Below are positions 1 through 5,474 of a stretch of DNA of 9,078 nucleotides, piece by piece (positions within the stretch are counted from its first letter, which is position 1; each line of letters starts with the position of its first letter). Location: the NCBI GenBank assembly GCA_900552185.1, contig URYT01000066.1, forward strand, positions 1 through 9,078. Reading direction: 5' to 3'. This DNA is from an uncultured Collinsella sp. Lineage in GTDB: Bacteria > Actinomycetota > Coriobacteriia > Coriobacteriales > Coriobacteriaceae. Below the pieces are notes generated by a model, which was given only the letters and a program-made list of their open reading frames with translations, had not been told where the DNA came from and did not search any database. The position numbers and the translations under genes are program-made.

Positions 1-17
1 ATGCGAACCTCCAGTCC

Positions 18-34
18 GGACCGCTTCACGGTCC
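18..34. repeat. Short GC-rich hairpin at window start
   Basis: GGACCG (18-23) and CGGTCC (29-34) form a 6-bp perfect stem around a 5-base CTTCA loop, followed by AACTTTCT. It could be a weak terminator for a gene left of the window. The T run is poor, so this is only a possibility. Bases 35-142 hold nothing else I can name. Confidence 0.3.
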
Positions 35-142
35 AACTTTCTGTCCGCACCCCCAAACGGGAACTATTTCACCGCAACTTATCGATGGCGTGTTTGGTTG
101 GTGCCAGTTGATTGCTTGGGCGTTGGGGAGGGTCTGCTCCGT

Positions 143-155
143 TATAATCGCCTAG
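143..155 (+). promoter_or_regulatory. Probable -10 element of DUF1846 gene promoter
   Basis: A perfect TATAAT lies at 143-148. No good -35 hexamer sits at the usual distance: TTGGGC at 116-121 is 21 bases away and TTGGGG at 123-128 is 14 bases away. Transcription would begin near 155, just before the ATG at 164. This favours the second in-frame ATG at 188, which has a ribosome binding site, as the true start. Confidence 0.45.
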
Positions 156-187
156 AACATTAAATGGAAACGGGACGGGAGCCATAT

Positions 188-1669
188 ATGCGCCAGGGTT
201 TCGACAACGCGAAGTATATCGAGCTGCAGGCTGCTCACATTAAGGAGCGCATCTCGCAGTTTGGTGGCAAGCTCTATTTGGAGTTTGGTGGTAAGCTGTT
301 CGATGACTATCATGCGAGCCGCGTGCTGCCGGGTTTTGAACCGGACAGCAAGTTCCGCATGCTCAAGAGCATCGCCGACGATGTCGAGGTTATCATCGCG
401 ATCAACGCGAACCACATCGAGAAAAACAAGGCTCGTGGTGACCTCGGCATTACCTATGACGAGGATGTGCTGCGCCTGGTTGACCTGTTCCGCGGCAACG
501 GCTTTGCTGTCGCGGCTGTGGTCATCACCCAGTACGCCGGCCAGCCTGCTGCCGATGTGTTCCGCAACCGTCTGAACGCGCTCGGTATTCCCGCCAAGCT
601 GCACTATCCCATCGAGGGGTATCCGCACGATGTCGATCTGATCGTGTCCGACGATGGCTACGGCAAGAATGAGTTTGTCGAGACCACCCGACCGCTCGTC
701 GTGGTCACTGCCCCCGGTCCTGGCTCGGGCAAGCTTGCCACCTGCCTGTCTCAGCTCTATCATGAGCACAAGCATGGCACGGCCGCCGGCTATGCCAAGT
801 TCGAGACCTTCCCGGTCTGGAATCTTCCTCTGACGCATCCGGTCAATATTGCCTACGAGGCGGCCACGGCGGACCTCGACGATGCCAATATCATCGACTC
901 CTTCCACCTTGAGGCCTATAACAAGACCACGGTCAACTACAACCGCGACGTCGAGGCCTTCCCGGTGGTCCGTGCTCTGATGGAAAAGATCCTGGGCAAG
1001 AGCCCCTACCAGAGTCCTACGGACATGGGCGTCAATATGGTCGGCTTTGCCATCACCGATGACGATGCCTGCCGCGACGCTTCCAAGATGGAGATCGTCC
1101 GCCGCTACTTTACCGCGGTCGAAAATGTGCGCCGTACCGGCGTGGGCGATGAGCAAGTCGACCGTCTCAAGATTATTATGAAGAAAGCCGGCATCGATAA
1201 GAACTACTCACCGGCGCGCTCGGCGGCCCTCACCAGGGAGCAGCTGACGGGTGGTCCCGTGGGTGCCATGGTCATGCCCGATGGCTCCGTGGTGACCGGC
1301 AAGACTTCCACGCGCCTGGGCGCCGCGAGCTCGCTCATCATGAATGCACTTAAGCATGTCTCGGGCGTCGACCTTGAGCTCGAGGTCATTAGCGATGAAG
1401 CGATCGAGCCCATCAGCAAGCTCAAGACGCATTTCCTGGGCAGCAAAAACCCACGCCTCCACACCGACGAGACGCTTATGGCGCTGTCGATCACCTCGGC
1501 CACGAGTGAGACGGCCGCTCGCGTCCTTTCGGGCCTGGAGCAGCTGCGCGGTTGCGATGCCTTCTTTAGCGTGATTATCTCGCCGACGGACGAGACGGTA
1601 CTGCGCAAACTGGGTATCAACGTGTGCTGCGAGCCCAAGTTTGAGCGCCGCGGTTTCTTCCATCGCTAA
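188..1669 (+). CDS. DUF1846 (UPF0371) family protein
   Basis: This 493-residue protein matches the DUF1846 family, whose members are usually about 490-505 residues, so it looks full length. The biochemical function of the family is not established. The most telling stretch is at residues 174-193, where TAPGPGSGK resembles a nucleotide-binding P-loop and is followed by LATCLSQLYHEH. The C-terminal third (about 350-480) holds a Gly-rich segment with GKTSTRLGAASS. I see no signal peptide or membrane segment, so it is probably cytoplasmic. The start at 188 is chosen because GGGACGGGAG lies just upstream, whereas the in-frame ATG at 164 has no Shine-Dalgarno sequence and would sit about 9 bases from the likely transcript start; that start would give 501 residues. 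The gene stands alone, with its own -10 element and a terminator at 1704-1736. The family call is fairly sure; nucleotide binding is inferred only from the motif. Confidence 0.85.
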   Translation: MRQGFDNAKYIELQAAHIKERISQFGGKLYLEFGGKLFDDYHASRVLPGFEPDSKFRMLKSIADDVEVIIAINANHIEKNKARGDLGITYDEDVLRLVDLFRGNGFAVAAVVITQYAGQPAADVFRNRLNALGIPAKLHYPIEGYPHDVDLIVSDDGYGKNEFVETTRPLVVVTAPGPGSGKLATCLSQLYHEHKHGTAAGYAKFETFPVWNLPLTHPVNIAYEAATADLDDANIIDSFHLEAYNKTTVNYNRDVEAFPVVRALMEKILGKSPYQSPTDMGVNMVGFAITDDDACRDASKMEIVRRYFTAVENVRRTGVGDEQVDRLKIIMKKAGIDKNYSPARSAALTREQLTGGPVGAMVMPDGSVVTGKTSTRLGAASSLIMNALKHVSGVDLELEVISDEAIEPISKLKTHFLGSKNPRLHTDETLMALSITSATSETAARVLSGLEQLRGCDAFFSVIISPTDETVLRKLGINVCCEPKFERRGFFHR

Positions 1670-1703
1670 GTTTGAAGCACCGCGGTAATTGCATTGCATT
1701 TTG

Positions 1704-1736
1704 GCCGTATCGGGTTAGCGCCCGGTACGGCTTTTT
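1704..1736 (+). terminator. Rho-independent terminator after DUF1846 gene
   Basis: An 11-bp stem pairs 1704-1714 (GCCGTATCGGG) with 1721-1731 (CCCGGTACGGC), with one T-G wobble. The loop is 6 bases (TTAGCG), and TTTTT follows at 1732-1736. It lies 34 bases after the stop codon. Confidence 0.9.
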
Positions 1737-1770
1737 GATCAATAAAGCGCCTATTTCGGCGAAAAATAGC

Positions 1771-1823
1771 TGTTTACCTGCCTAGAAACAATTTGAGCGG
1801 TATACAATAACCGTAACTGTTTC
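1771..1823 (+). promoter_or_regulatory. Possible promoter/operator of winged-helix gene
   Basis: A -10-like TACAAT lies at 1803-1808 but no convincing -35 element is seen. Several dyads cluster around it: TGTTT (1771-1775) with AAACA (1786-1790), GAAACA (1785-1790) with TGTTTC (1818-1823), and CGGT (1798-1801) with ACCG (1810-1813). Such a cluster would suit an operator, perhaps for the regulator encoded just downstream, but the arms are short and the spacing is not fully symmetrical. Confidence 0.3.
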
Positions 1824-1925
1824 ATCCTTAGCGGGATGCCGCATGATGGATATTACCTGCCATCGTGAGGTGTGTCGGTCGCGCACGGCGCGTTAGATGC
1901 TCGTGCTCGGTTTGAGGAGGCTGCT

Positions 1926-2264
1926 ATGGCGGGCAAGGGTCGTGCGAGTGTCAACGATATGAAGCGTGTCGAGGTGCTGGTGTTGATGGAGATTGACCAG
2001 CAAACCGAAGACAATGGCGGGCCGTATGGTTTCTCGCGCAAAACGCTTGCCGAGCGCGTGGGGGTTTCGCCGTATCGTGCCCGCGCCGCAATCGATCGCT
2101 TGGATTCCGAAGGCATGATTGATGTCGTCTCGCGTTATAGCGACGACGGCGGTCAGCTTGCAAATGGCATTTGCCTCACCGAACGTGGCGAGTGGTATCT
2201 TGAGGGCGTCCGTACCGGCATGCTCGTTCAAGAAATGCTTGAGGACGAGGCTGCTGATCGATAG
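1926..2264 (+). CDS. Small winged helix-turn-helix DNA-binding protein
   Basis: This 112-residue protein of unknown target reads as a winged helix domain. Residues 13-26 form a hydrophobic first helix. Residues 36-61 (FSRKTLAERVGVSPYRARAA and on) have the pattern of a helix-turn-helix with a recognition helix. Residues 65-86 form a likely beta wing ending in GICLTERGEWYL, the usual wing-to-last-helix transition in MarR or PadR-like folds. The C-terminus is an acidic helix. The start at 1926 is set by an excellent GAGGAGG at 1914-1920, 5 bases upstream; an in-frame GTG at 1872 has no such site. The gene has terminators on both sides and so forms a single-gene unit. It is probably a transcription regulator, but I do not recognise a named family and no ligand-binding domain is present. 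Confidence 0.8.
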   Translation: MAGKGRASVNDMKRVEVLVLMEIDQQTEDNGGPYGFSRKTLAERVGVSPYRARAAIDRLDSEGMIDVVSRYSDDGGQLANGICLTERGEWYLEGVRTGMLVQEMLEDEAADR

Positions 2265-2288
2265 CAGCATGTAACCCTTGCCATAGCG

Positions 2289-2321
2289 ACGCCGCCTGGG
2301 AAACCGGGCGGCGTTTTGTTT
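2289..2321 (+). terminator. Rho-independent terminator after winged-helix gene
   Basis: An 11-bp stem pairs 2289-2299 (ACGCCGCCTGG) with 2304-2314 (CCGGGCGGCGT), with one T-G wobble. The loop is a stable GAAA tetraloop (2300-2303) and a T-rich tail TTTTGTTT spans 2314-2321. It isolates the regulator gene from pyrG. Confidence 0.92.
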
Positions 2322-2355
2322 CAAGATTGAGAAATGCAATCGCACGCGAGAAAAA

Positions 2356-2391
2356 TTGTGAACGGTCCGCGGCGCGAGTATTACAATGAAG
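2356..2391 (+). promoter_or_regulatory. Probable pyrG promoter
   Basis: Two overlapping readings are possible. TTGTGA (2356-2361) with TATTAC (2379-2384) has a 17-base spacer. TGAACG (2359-2364) with the better -10 TACAAT (2382-2387) also has 17 bases. Either would start transcription near 2391-2396. Since a terminator ends at 2321, pyrG needs a promoter here. Confidence 0.55.
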
Positions 2392-2392
2392 A

Positions 2393-2424
2393 CCCGTAAG
2401 ATGTGGATAAACAACTTCTACGGG
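2393..2424 (+). repeat. Inverted repeat in the pyrG leader
   Basis: CCCGTA (2393-2398) and TACGGG (2419-2424) are perfect complements separated by 20 bases. They lie at the very 5' end of the predicted pyrG transcript and enclose the DnaA-box-like 9-mer. No T run follows, so it is not an intrinsic terminator. It could stabilise the mRNA end or affect access to the ribosome binding region. Confidence 0.45.
2402..2410 (-). promoter_or_regulatory. Perfect DnaA-box match before pyrG
   Basis: TGTGGATAA on the + strand is TTATCCACA on the - strand, identical to the classic DnaA-box consensus. It is the only perfect copy seen in the window and lies in the pyrG 5' untranslated region. About 0.07 perfect 9-mer matches would be expected by chance on both strands of 9 kb. 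DnaA binding is inferred, not shown. Confidence 0.45.
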
Positions 2425-2442
2425 AAGCGCAGGTAACTCAAT

Positions 2443-4104
2443 ATGACCAAGCATGTGTTCGTAACCGGTGGCGTGGTTTCGTCCCTGGGCAAGGGTATCA
2501 CCGCGGCCTCGCTGGGCCGTCTGCTCAAGTCGCGTGGCTACAAAGTAACGATGCAGAAGGCCGATCCGTATCTGAACGTCGACCCCGGTACCATGAGCCC
2601 CTTCCAGCATGGTGAGGTCTTCGTTACCGAGGATGGTTACGAGTCCGACCTGGACCTGGGTCATTACGAGCGCTTTATTGATGAGAACCTGACCCGCGAT
2701 TCCAACTTTACGACCGGCGCCATCTATAAGAGCTTGATCGCCCGCGAGCGTCGCGGCGACTTTTTGGGCGGTACCGTGCAGGTGATTCCTCACGTCACCA
2801 ATGCCATTAAGGACAAGTTCCGCCGCATCGAGGAGCAGACCGGCTCCGATGTAGTCATCACCGAGCTGGGCGGCACGATCGGCGACATCGAGTCCCAACC
2901 GTTTGTCGAGGCCATCCGTCAGTACCGCAAGGAGGCCGGCCCCGAGAACGTCTGCTACATCCACGTGTCGCTCGTTCCCTATATCGCCGCCGCCCACGAG
3001 GTCAAGACCAAGCCCACGCAGCATTCCGTCAAGGAGCTCCGCAGCTTTGGCATCCAGCCCGATATCATCGTGCTGCGCTCCGACCACCATATCGATGACG
3101 CTATCCGCGGAAAGATCGCAAGCTTCTGCGACGTCGACACCGATTGTGTCTTTACCAACGAGGACTGCGCGAGCATTTACGATGTTCCGCAGCTGCTTGC
3201 CGAGCAGGACTTTGACCTGCGCATTTGCGAGCGCCTGGGTCTGGACCCGCGTGAGCGCGACATGAGCGAGTGGAATGAGTTCCTGCGCAAACAGAATCAC
3301 GCCAACCATCACGCCGACAAGGTGAAGATCGCCGTCGTGGGCAAGTACACGCAGCTGCCCGATGCGTACCTGTCGGTTATCGAGGCCCTGCACCATGCGG
3401 GCGTCTTCTACGATCGCCATGTGGACGTCCAGCTGGTCGACGGCGAGAGCCTCGACGAGCAGAATGTCTCCGAGGTTCTGGGCGACGCCTCGGGCATCCT
3501 GGTCCCCGGCGGCTTTGGCAAGCGCGCCCTGGAGGGCAAGATCCTCGCGGCCGAGTTTGCCCGTGAGCACAAGATTCCGTATCTGGGCATTTGCCTGGGT
3601 ATGCAGGTGGCCGTGTGCGAGTTCGCCCGCAACGTCGTCGGCCTTGCCGGCGCCAGCTCCTCCGAGTTCGATCCGGACGGCCCGTTTAGCGTCATCGATC
3701 TGATGAGCTCGCAGGAGGACGTGACCGAGAAGGGCGGCACCATGCGCCTGGGCGCCTATCCGTGCAAGCTCGCCGCCGATACCCTTGCTCGCGAGGCATA
3801 TGGCGAGGAGCTCGTCTACGAGCGTCACCGTCATCGCTTTGAGTTCAACAACGCCTTCCGTGACCAGCTCGAGGACGCCGGCTTGGTTATCTCGGGTCTG
3901 TCGCCCGACGAGCGCCTGGTCGAGATGGTCGAGCTGCCGCTCGACGTGCATCCGTGGTATGTGGCAACCCAGGCTCATCCCGAGTTCAAGAGCCGCCCGA
4001 CCAACCCGCAGCCGCTGTTCCGCGAGTTCGTGCGCGCTTCGATCGGCCAGCACGAGGGTGTCGACCGTCTGCAGGTGACGCCCATGAACCTCGCTACGGA
4101 CTAA
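2443..4104 (+). CDS. pyrG: CTP synthase (glutamine hydrolysing)
   Basis: CTP synthase makes CTP from UTP, ATP and glutamine, the last step of de novo pyrimidine nucleotide synthesis. The 553-residue length is normal and both domains are complete. The N-terminal synthetase domain (1 to about 270) has the P-loop region GGVVSSLGKG (9-18), KADPYLNVDPGTMSP (39-53), GTIGDIESQPF (144-154) and KTKPTQ (188-193) of the CTP/UTP site. The C-terminal class I glutamine amidotransferase domain (about 292-530) has the oxyanion loop PGGFG (355-359), the nucleophile Cys384 in LGICLGMQ, and His512 and Glu514 in AHPEFKSRP. HRHRFEFNN (462-470) is also conserved. The ATG at 2443 gives the standard MTKHVFVTGG start, with AGG at 2431-2433 as a modest ribosome binding site. 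The gene is transcribed from a promoter near 2356-2391 and is followed after 2 bases by xerD, with which it probably forms an operon. Confidence 0.99.
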   Translation: MTKHVFVTGGVVSSLGKGITAASLGRLLKSRGYKVTMQKADPYLNVDPGTMSPFQHGEVFVTEDGYESDLDLGHYERFIDENLTRDSNFTTGAIYKSLIARERRGDFLGGTVQVIPHVTNAIKDKFRRIEEQTGSDVVITELGGTIGDIESQPFVEAIRQYRKEAGPENVCYIHVSLVPYIAAAHEVKTKPTQHSVKELRSFGIQPDIIVLRSDHHIDDAIRGKIASFCDVDTDCVFTNEDCASIYDVPQLLAEQDFDLRICERLGLDPRERDMSEWNEFLRKQNHANHHADKVKIAVVGKYTQLPDAYLSVIEALHHAGVFYDRHVDVQLVDGESLDEQNVSEVLGDASGILVPGGFGKRALEGKILAAEFAREHKIPYLGICLGMQVAVCEFARNVVGLAGASSSEFDPDGPFSVIDLMSSQEDVTEKGGTMRLGAYPCKLAADTLAREAYGEELVYERHRHRFEFNNAFRDQLEDAGLVISGLSPDERLVEMVELPLDVHPWYVATQAHPEFKSRPTNPQPLFREFVRASIGQHEGVDRLQVTPMNLATD

Positions 4105-4106
4105 GG

Positions 4107-5048
4107 GTGCCGGCGAATAAGGAACATACCGAAGCTACTCCCTCGTCGCTCGCCGTGGCGGCGGGGGAGTATCTCGATTACCTCGCGGTCGAGCGGGGTT
4201 TGGCGCGCAACACGATTGCGGCCTATCGTCGTGACCTGACGACGTACTGCGCCTATCTGGAGCGGGCGGGTATTGTGTCTTTTGAAGAGGTGACCCGTCA
4301 GGTCGTGGAGGGCTTTGTCGCCGACCGTCGCGATGGGGGCTATTCGGATGCCTCGGTGGAGCGTGCGCTTGCGGCCGTGAAGGGCCTACATGCCTTTTTG
4401 GTGCGCGATGGGGCTGTGGCCCAAAATCCAACGGCGGCGTTGCGCCTGCCTAAAAAGGCTGAGCGTTTGCCGGAGTATCTATCGGTGGAGGATGTCTCGG
4501 CGCTGCTCGATCAAGACTTCCCCGAGGGCGAGATGGGCTTGCGCGACCATGCCATCTTGGAAGTGCTCTACGGATGCGGTTTGCGTGTGAGCGAGTTGGT
4601 GGGGCTCGATGTGGGCGATATCCATATCGACGATGGCTTTGTGCTCGTTCGCGGTAAGGGCTCGAAGGAACGCCTGTCCCCGCTGGTAGGAAGCGCGGCG
4701 CGAGCTCTGACGCTTTATGTAACTGAGGGGCGTTCTCGCTTGGCGGCCCATGCCCGCGGAACCGAGACCTCGGCGGTCTTTTTAAATAAGAACGGCCGCC
4801 GTCTGTCGCGCCAGGGCATCCATGCCATCTGTGAGCGCTACGGGCGCCAGGTGGGACTGGTGGGGCTCCATCCCCATACCTTGCGCCACTCCTTTGCCAC
4901 CCACATGCTCGCGGGCGGTGCCGACCTGCGTGTGCTGCAGGAGATTTTGGGCCATGCCGATATTTCGACCACGCAGGTCTACACGCATGTCGACCGAACG
5001 CAACTGACCGAGGTCTATCTGGCGGCGCATCCGCTAGCACATCGCTAG
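4107..5048 (+). CDS. xerD: Tyrosine recombinase XerD
   Basis: The 313-residue protein is a tyrosine site-specific recombinase of Xer size. XerD works with XerC at dif to resolve chromosome dimers. Residues 17-105 form the N-terminal SAM-like DNA-binding domain. The C-terminal catalytic domain has every active-site residue: Arg160 in GCGLRVSEL, Lys184 in GKGSKER, His257 and Arg260 in HPHTLRHSFATHML, His283 in LGHADISTTQ and the nucleophile Tyr292 in VYTHV. The reading frame stays open upstream into pyrG, to 3954, but that part is Pro/Arg-rich shadow sequence. The GTG at 4107, 2 bases after the pyrG stop, gives the usual length and suggests translational coupling, though no strong Shine-Dalgarno is seen. 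As I recall, Actinobacteria such as Mycobacterium keep a xerD-like gene near pyrG, with a Nudix gene between; here it is directly adjacent. XerD is preferred over XerC from this context, but a single-recombinase system cannot be excluded. Confidence 0.87.
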   Translation: MPANKEHTEATPSSLAVAAGEYLDYLAVERGLARNTIAAYRRDLTTYCAYLERAGIVSFEEVTRQVVEGFVADRRDGGYSDASVERALAAVKGLHAFLVRDGAVAQNPTAALRLPKKAERLPEYLSVEDVSALLDQDFPEGEMGLRDHAILEVLYGCGLRVSELVGLDVGDIHIDDGFVLVRGKGSKERLSPLVGSAARALTLYVTEGRSRLAAHARGTETSAVFLNKNGRRLSRQGIHAICERYGRQVGLVGLHPHTLRHSFATHMLAGGADLRVLQEILGHADISTTQVYTHVDRTQLTEVYLAAHPLAHR

Positions 5049-5064
5049 CACCTCGCTGACCTGC

Positions 5065-5078
5065 ATATTTATAAATAT
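5065..5078. repeat. Perfect AT-only palindrome after xerD
   Basis: ATATTTATAAATAT is a perfect 14-bp palindrome made only of A and T in GC-rich surroundings, 16 bases after the xerD stop and 1 base before the long stem that begins at 5080. It may mark a melting-prone site or protein-binding site. No function can be assigned. Confidence 0.4.
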
Positions 5079-5079
5079 T

Positions 5080-5151
5080 AAATGGGACGGGTCCCAGATT
5101 GCCGAGACGCACTTTTGCGCGCATGGGCAATCTGGGGCCCGTCCCATTTTT
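5080..5151 (+). terminator. Very long hairpin terminator, REPIN-like repeat
   Basis: Bases 5080-5103 pair with 5126-5149 over 24 bp, with a single T-G wobble (5092/5137). The 22-base top contains a further 4-bp stem, CGCA (5108-5111) with TGCG (5116-5119). A run of T at 5147-5151 follows, so it should end the pyrG-xerD transcript. It is much longer than a normal terminator. Each arm also holds its own palindrome: TGGGACGGGTCCCA at 5083-5096 and TGGGGCCCGTCCCA at 5133-5146. Two inverted palindromic units forming one large hairpin is the plan of REPIN elements. Confidence 0.7.
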
Positions 5152-5313
5152 CGCCAGACACCGACGCGGTGGTGGGCCGTGTGTACCGTGGGCGGGGGAG
5201 TTTGGGGGCGATGTGAACGGCGTGTAAAGGGACGTAAAAATCGCCTCAAGGTCAACTTGAAGGTTGAGGTTCGCGGGCGTGGTTCTACAGGTGGCATCCC
5301 GCCGTTGCTGTAA

Positions 5314-5329
5314 ACACAACATATTGTGT
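5314..5329. promoter_or_regulatory. NrdR-box-like palindrome 1
   Basis: ACACAACATATTGTGT matches the NrdR-box consensus acaCwAtATaTwGtgt at 15 of 16 positions, the exception being C at position 7. The palindrome extends one base each side, with 8-bp arms 5312-5319 and 5324-5331 around CATA. NrdR is the ATP/dATP-sensing repressor of ribonucleotide reductase genes. The sequence match is seen; regulation by NrdR is inferred. Confidence 0.5.
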
Positions 5330-5354
5330 TTTCGAACATATGCTTGGGGGTGTT

Positions 5355-5370
5355 TTGCAATATATGGTGA
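5355..5370. promoter_or_regulatory. Weaker NrdR-box-like site 2
   Basis: TTGCAATATATGGTGA matches the NrdR-box consensus at 11 of 16 positions, including the core CAATATAT and GTG. It starts 41 bases after site 1, close to four helical turns. NrdR sites usually come in pairs an integral number of turns apart, most often three, so the phasing supports but does not prove a pair. Confidence 0.35.
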
Positions 5371-5378
5371 GTGGAGTA

Positions 5379-5406
5379 GTGGGGCGGGGTGGGGGAAGGG
5401 GTGGGG
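5379..5406 (+). promoter_or_regulatory. Possible MraZ-binding GTGGGG repeats
   Basis: GTGGGG occurs at 5379-5384, 5389-5394 and 5401-5406, with periods of 10 and 12 bases, just upstream of the mraZ -35 element. A further TGGGG lies at 5422-5426. MraZ of other bacteria binds direct TGGGN repeats with a 10-base period before its own operon, so autoregulation is likely. The third spacing is off by two bases and the tract is generally G-rich. Confidence 0.5.
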
Positions 5407-5413
5407 AAAGATG

Positions 5414-5442
5414 TTGAAAAATGGGGCGGTTCCCCATATTAT
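5414..5442 (+). promoter_or_regulatory. Sigma-A promoter of the mraZ (dcw) operon
   Basis: TTGAAA (5414-5419) and TATTAT (5437-5442) are separated by exactly 17 bases, predicting a transcript start near 5449. The small palindrome ATGGGG-CGGTT-CCCCAT (5421-5437) fills the spacer, so a protein bound there, or an extruded hairpin, would directly affect polymerase. Confidence 0.75.
5421..5437. repeat. Small hairpin 1 (GGGG-CGGTT-CCCC)
   Basis: ATGGGG (5421-5426) pairs with CCCCAT (5432-5437) around CGGTT. It lies between the -35 and -10 of the mraZ promoter. It shares stem and loop design with hairpin 2 and resembles the palindromic units in the stem after xerD. Confidence 0.6.
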
Positions 5443-5457
5443 TAATGACGTCGACAA

Positions 5458-5474
5458 GCGGGGTGGTTCCCCGC
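5458..5474. repeat. Small hairpin 2 (GGGG-TGGTT-CCCC)
   Basis: GCGGGG (5458-5463) pairs with CCCCGC (5469-5474) around TGGTT. It begins 37 bases after hairpin 1 and falls in the predicted mraZ 5' untranslated region, ending 23 bases before the purine-rich ribosome binding site at 5498-5505. No T run follows, so it is not an intrinsic terminator. Confidence 0.6.

Noticed and set aside
1..111. A 36-codon frame starting with ATG at base 1
   Set aside because: No upstream sequence is available, the composition is not gene-like, and nothing supports translation.
1872..1925. GTG start giving a longer winged-helix protein
   Set aside because: It lacks a ribosome binding site, while the ATG at 1926 has a near-perfect GAGGAGG 5 bases upstream.
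2387..2442. CTP-sensing reiterative transcription attenuator as in Bacillus pyrG
   Set aside because: The predicted transcript start lacks the GGGC initial sequence and no terminator hairpin with a T run lies in the leader.
2176..4053. A 625-codon open frame on the - strand opposite pyrG
   Set aside because: It is a shadow of pyrG, whose full-length product with all catalytic residues is certain. Long antisense frames are common in GC-rich genes, and the translation resembles no family I know.
3954..4106. A 51-codon N-terminal extension of xerD overlapping pyrG
   Set aside because: The added residues are Pro/Arg-rich out-of-frame pyrG sequence. The GTG at 4107 gives the normal Xer length and the recombinase similarity begins after it.
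5056..5083. Possible dif site just after xerD
   Set aside because: The right half matches 8 of 11 positions of the E. coli XerD-binding arm, but the XerC half does not match and the likeness is mostly shared A/T content.
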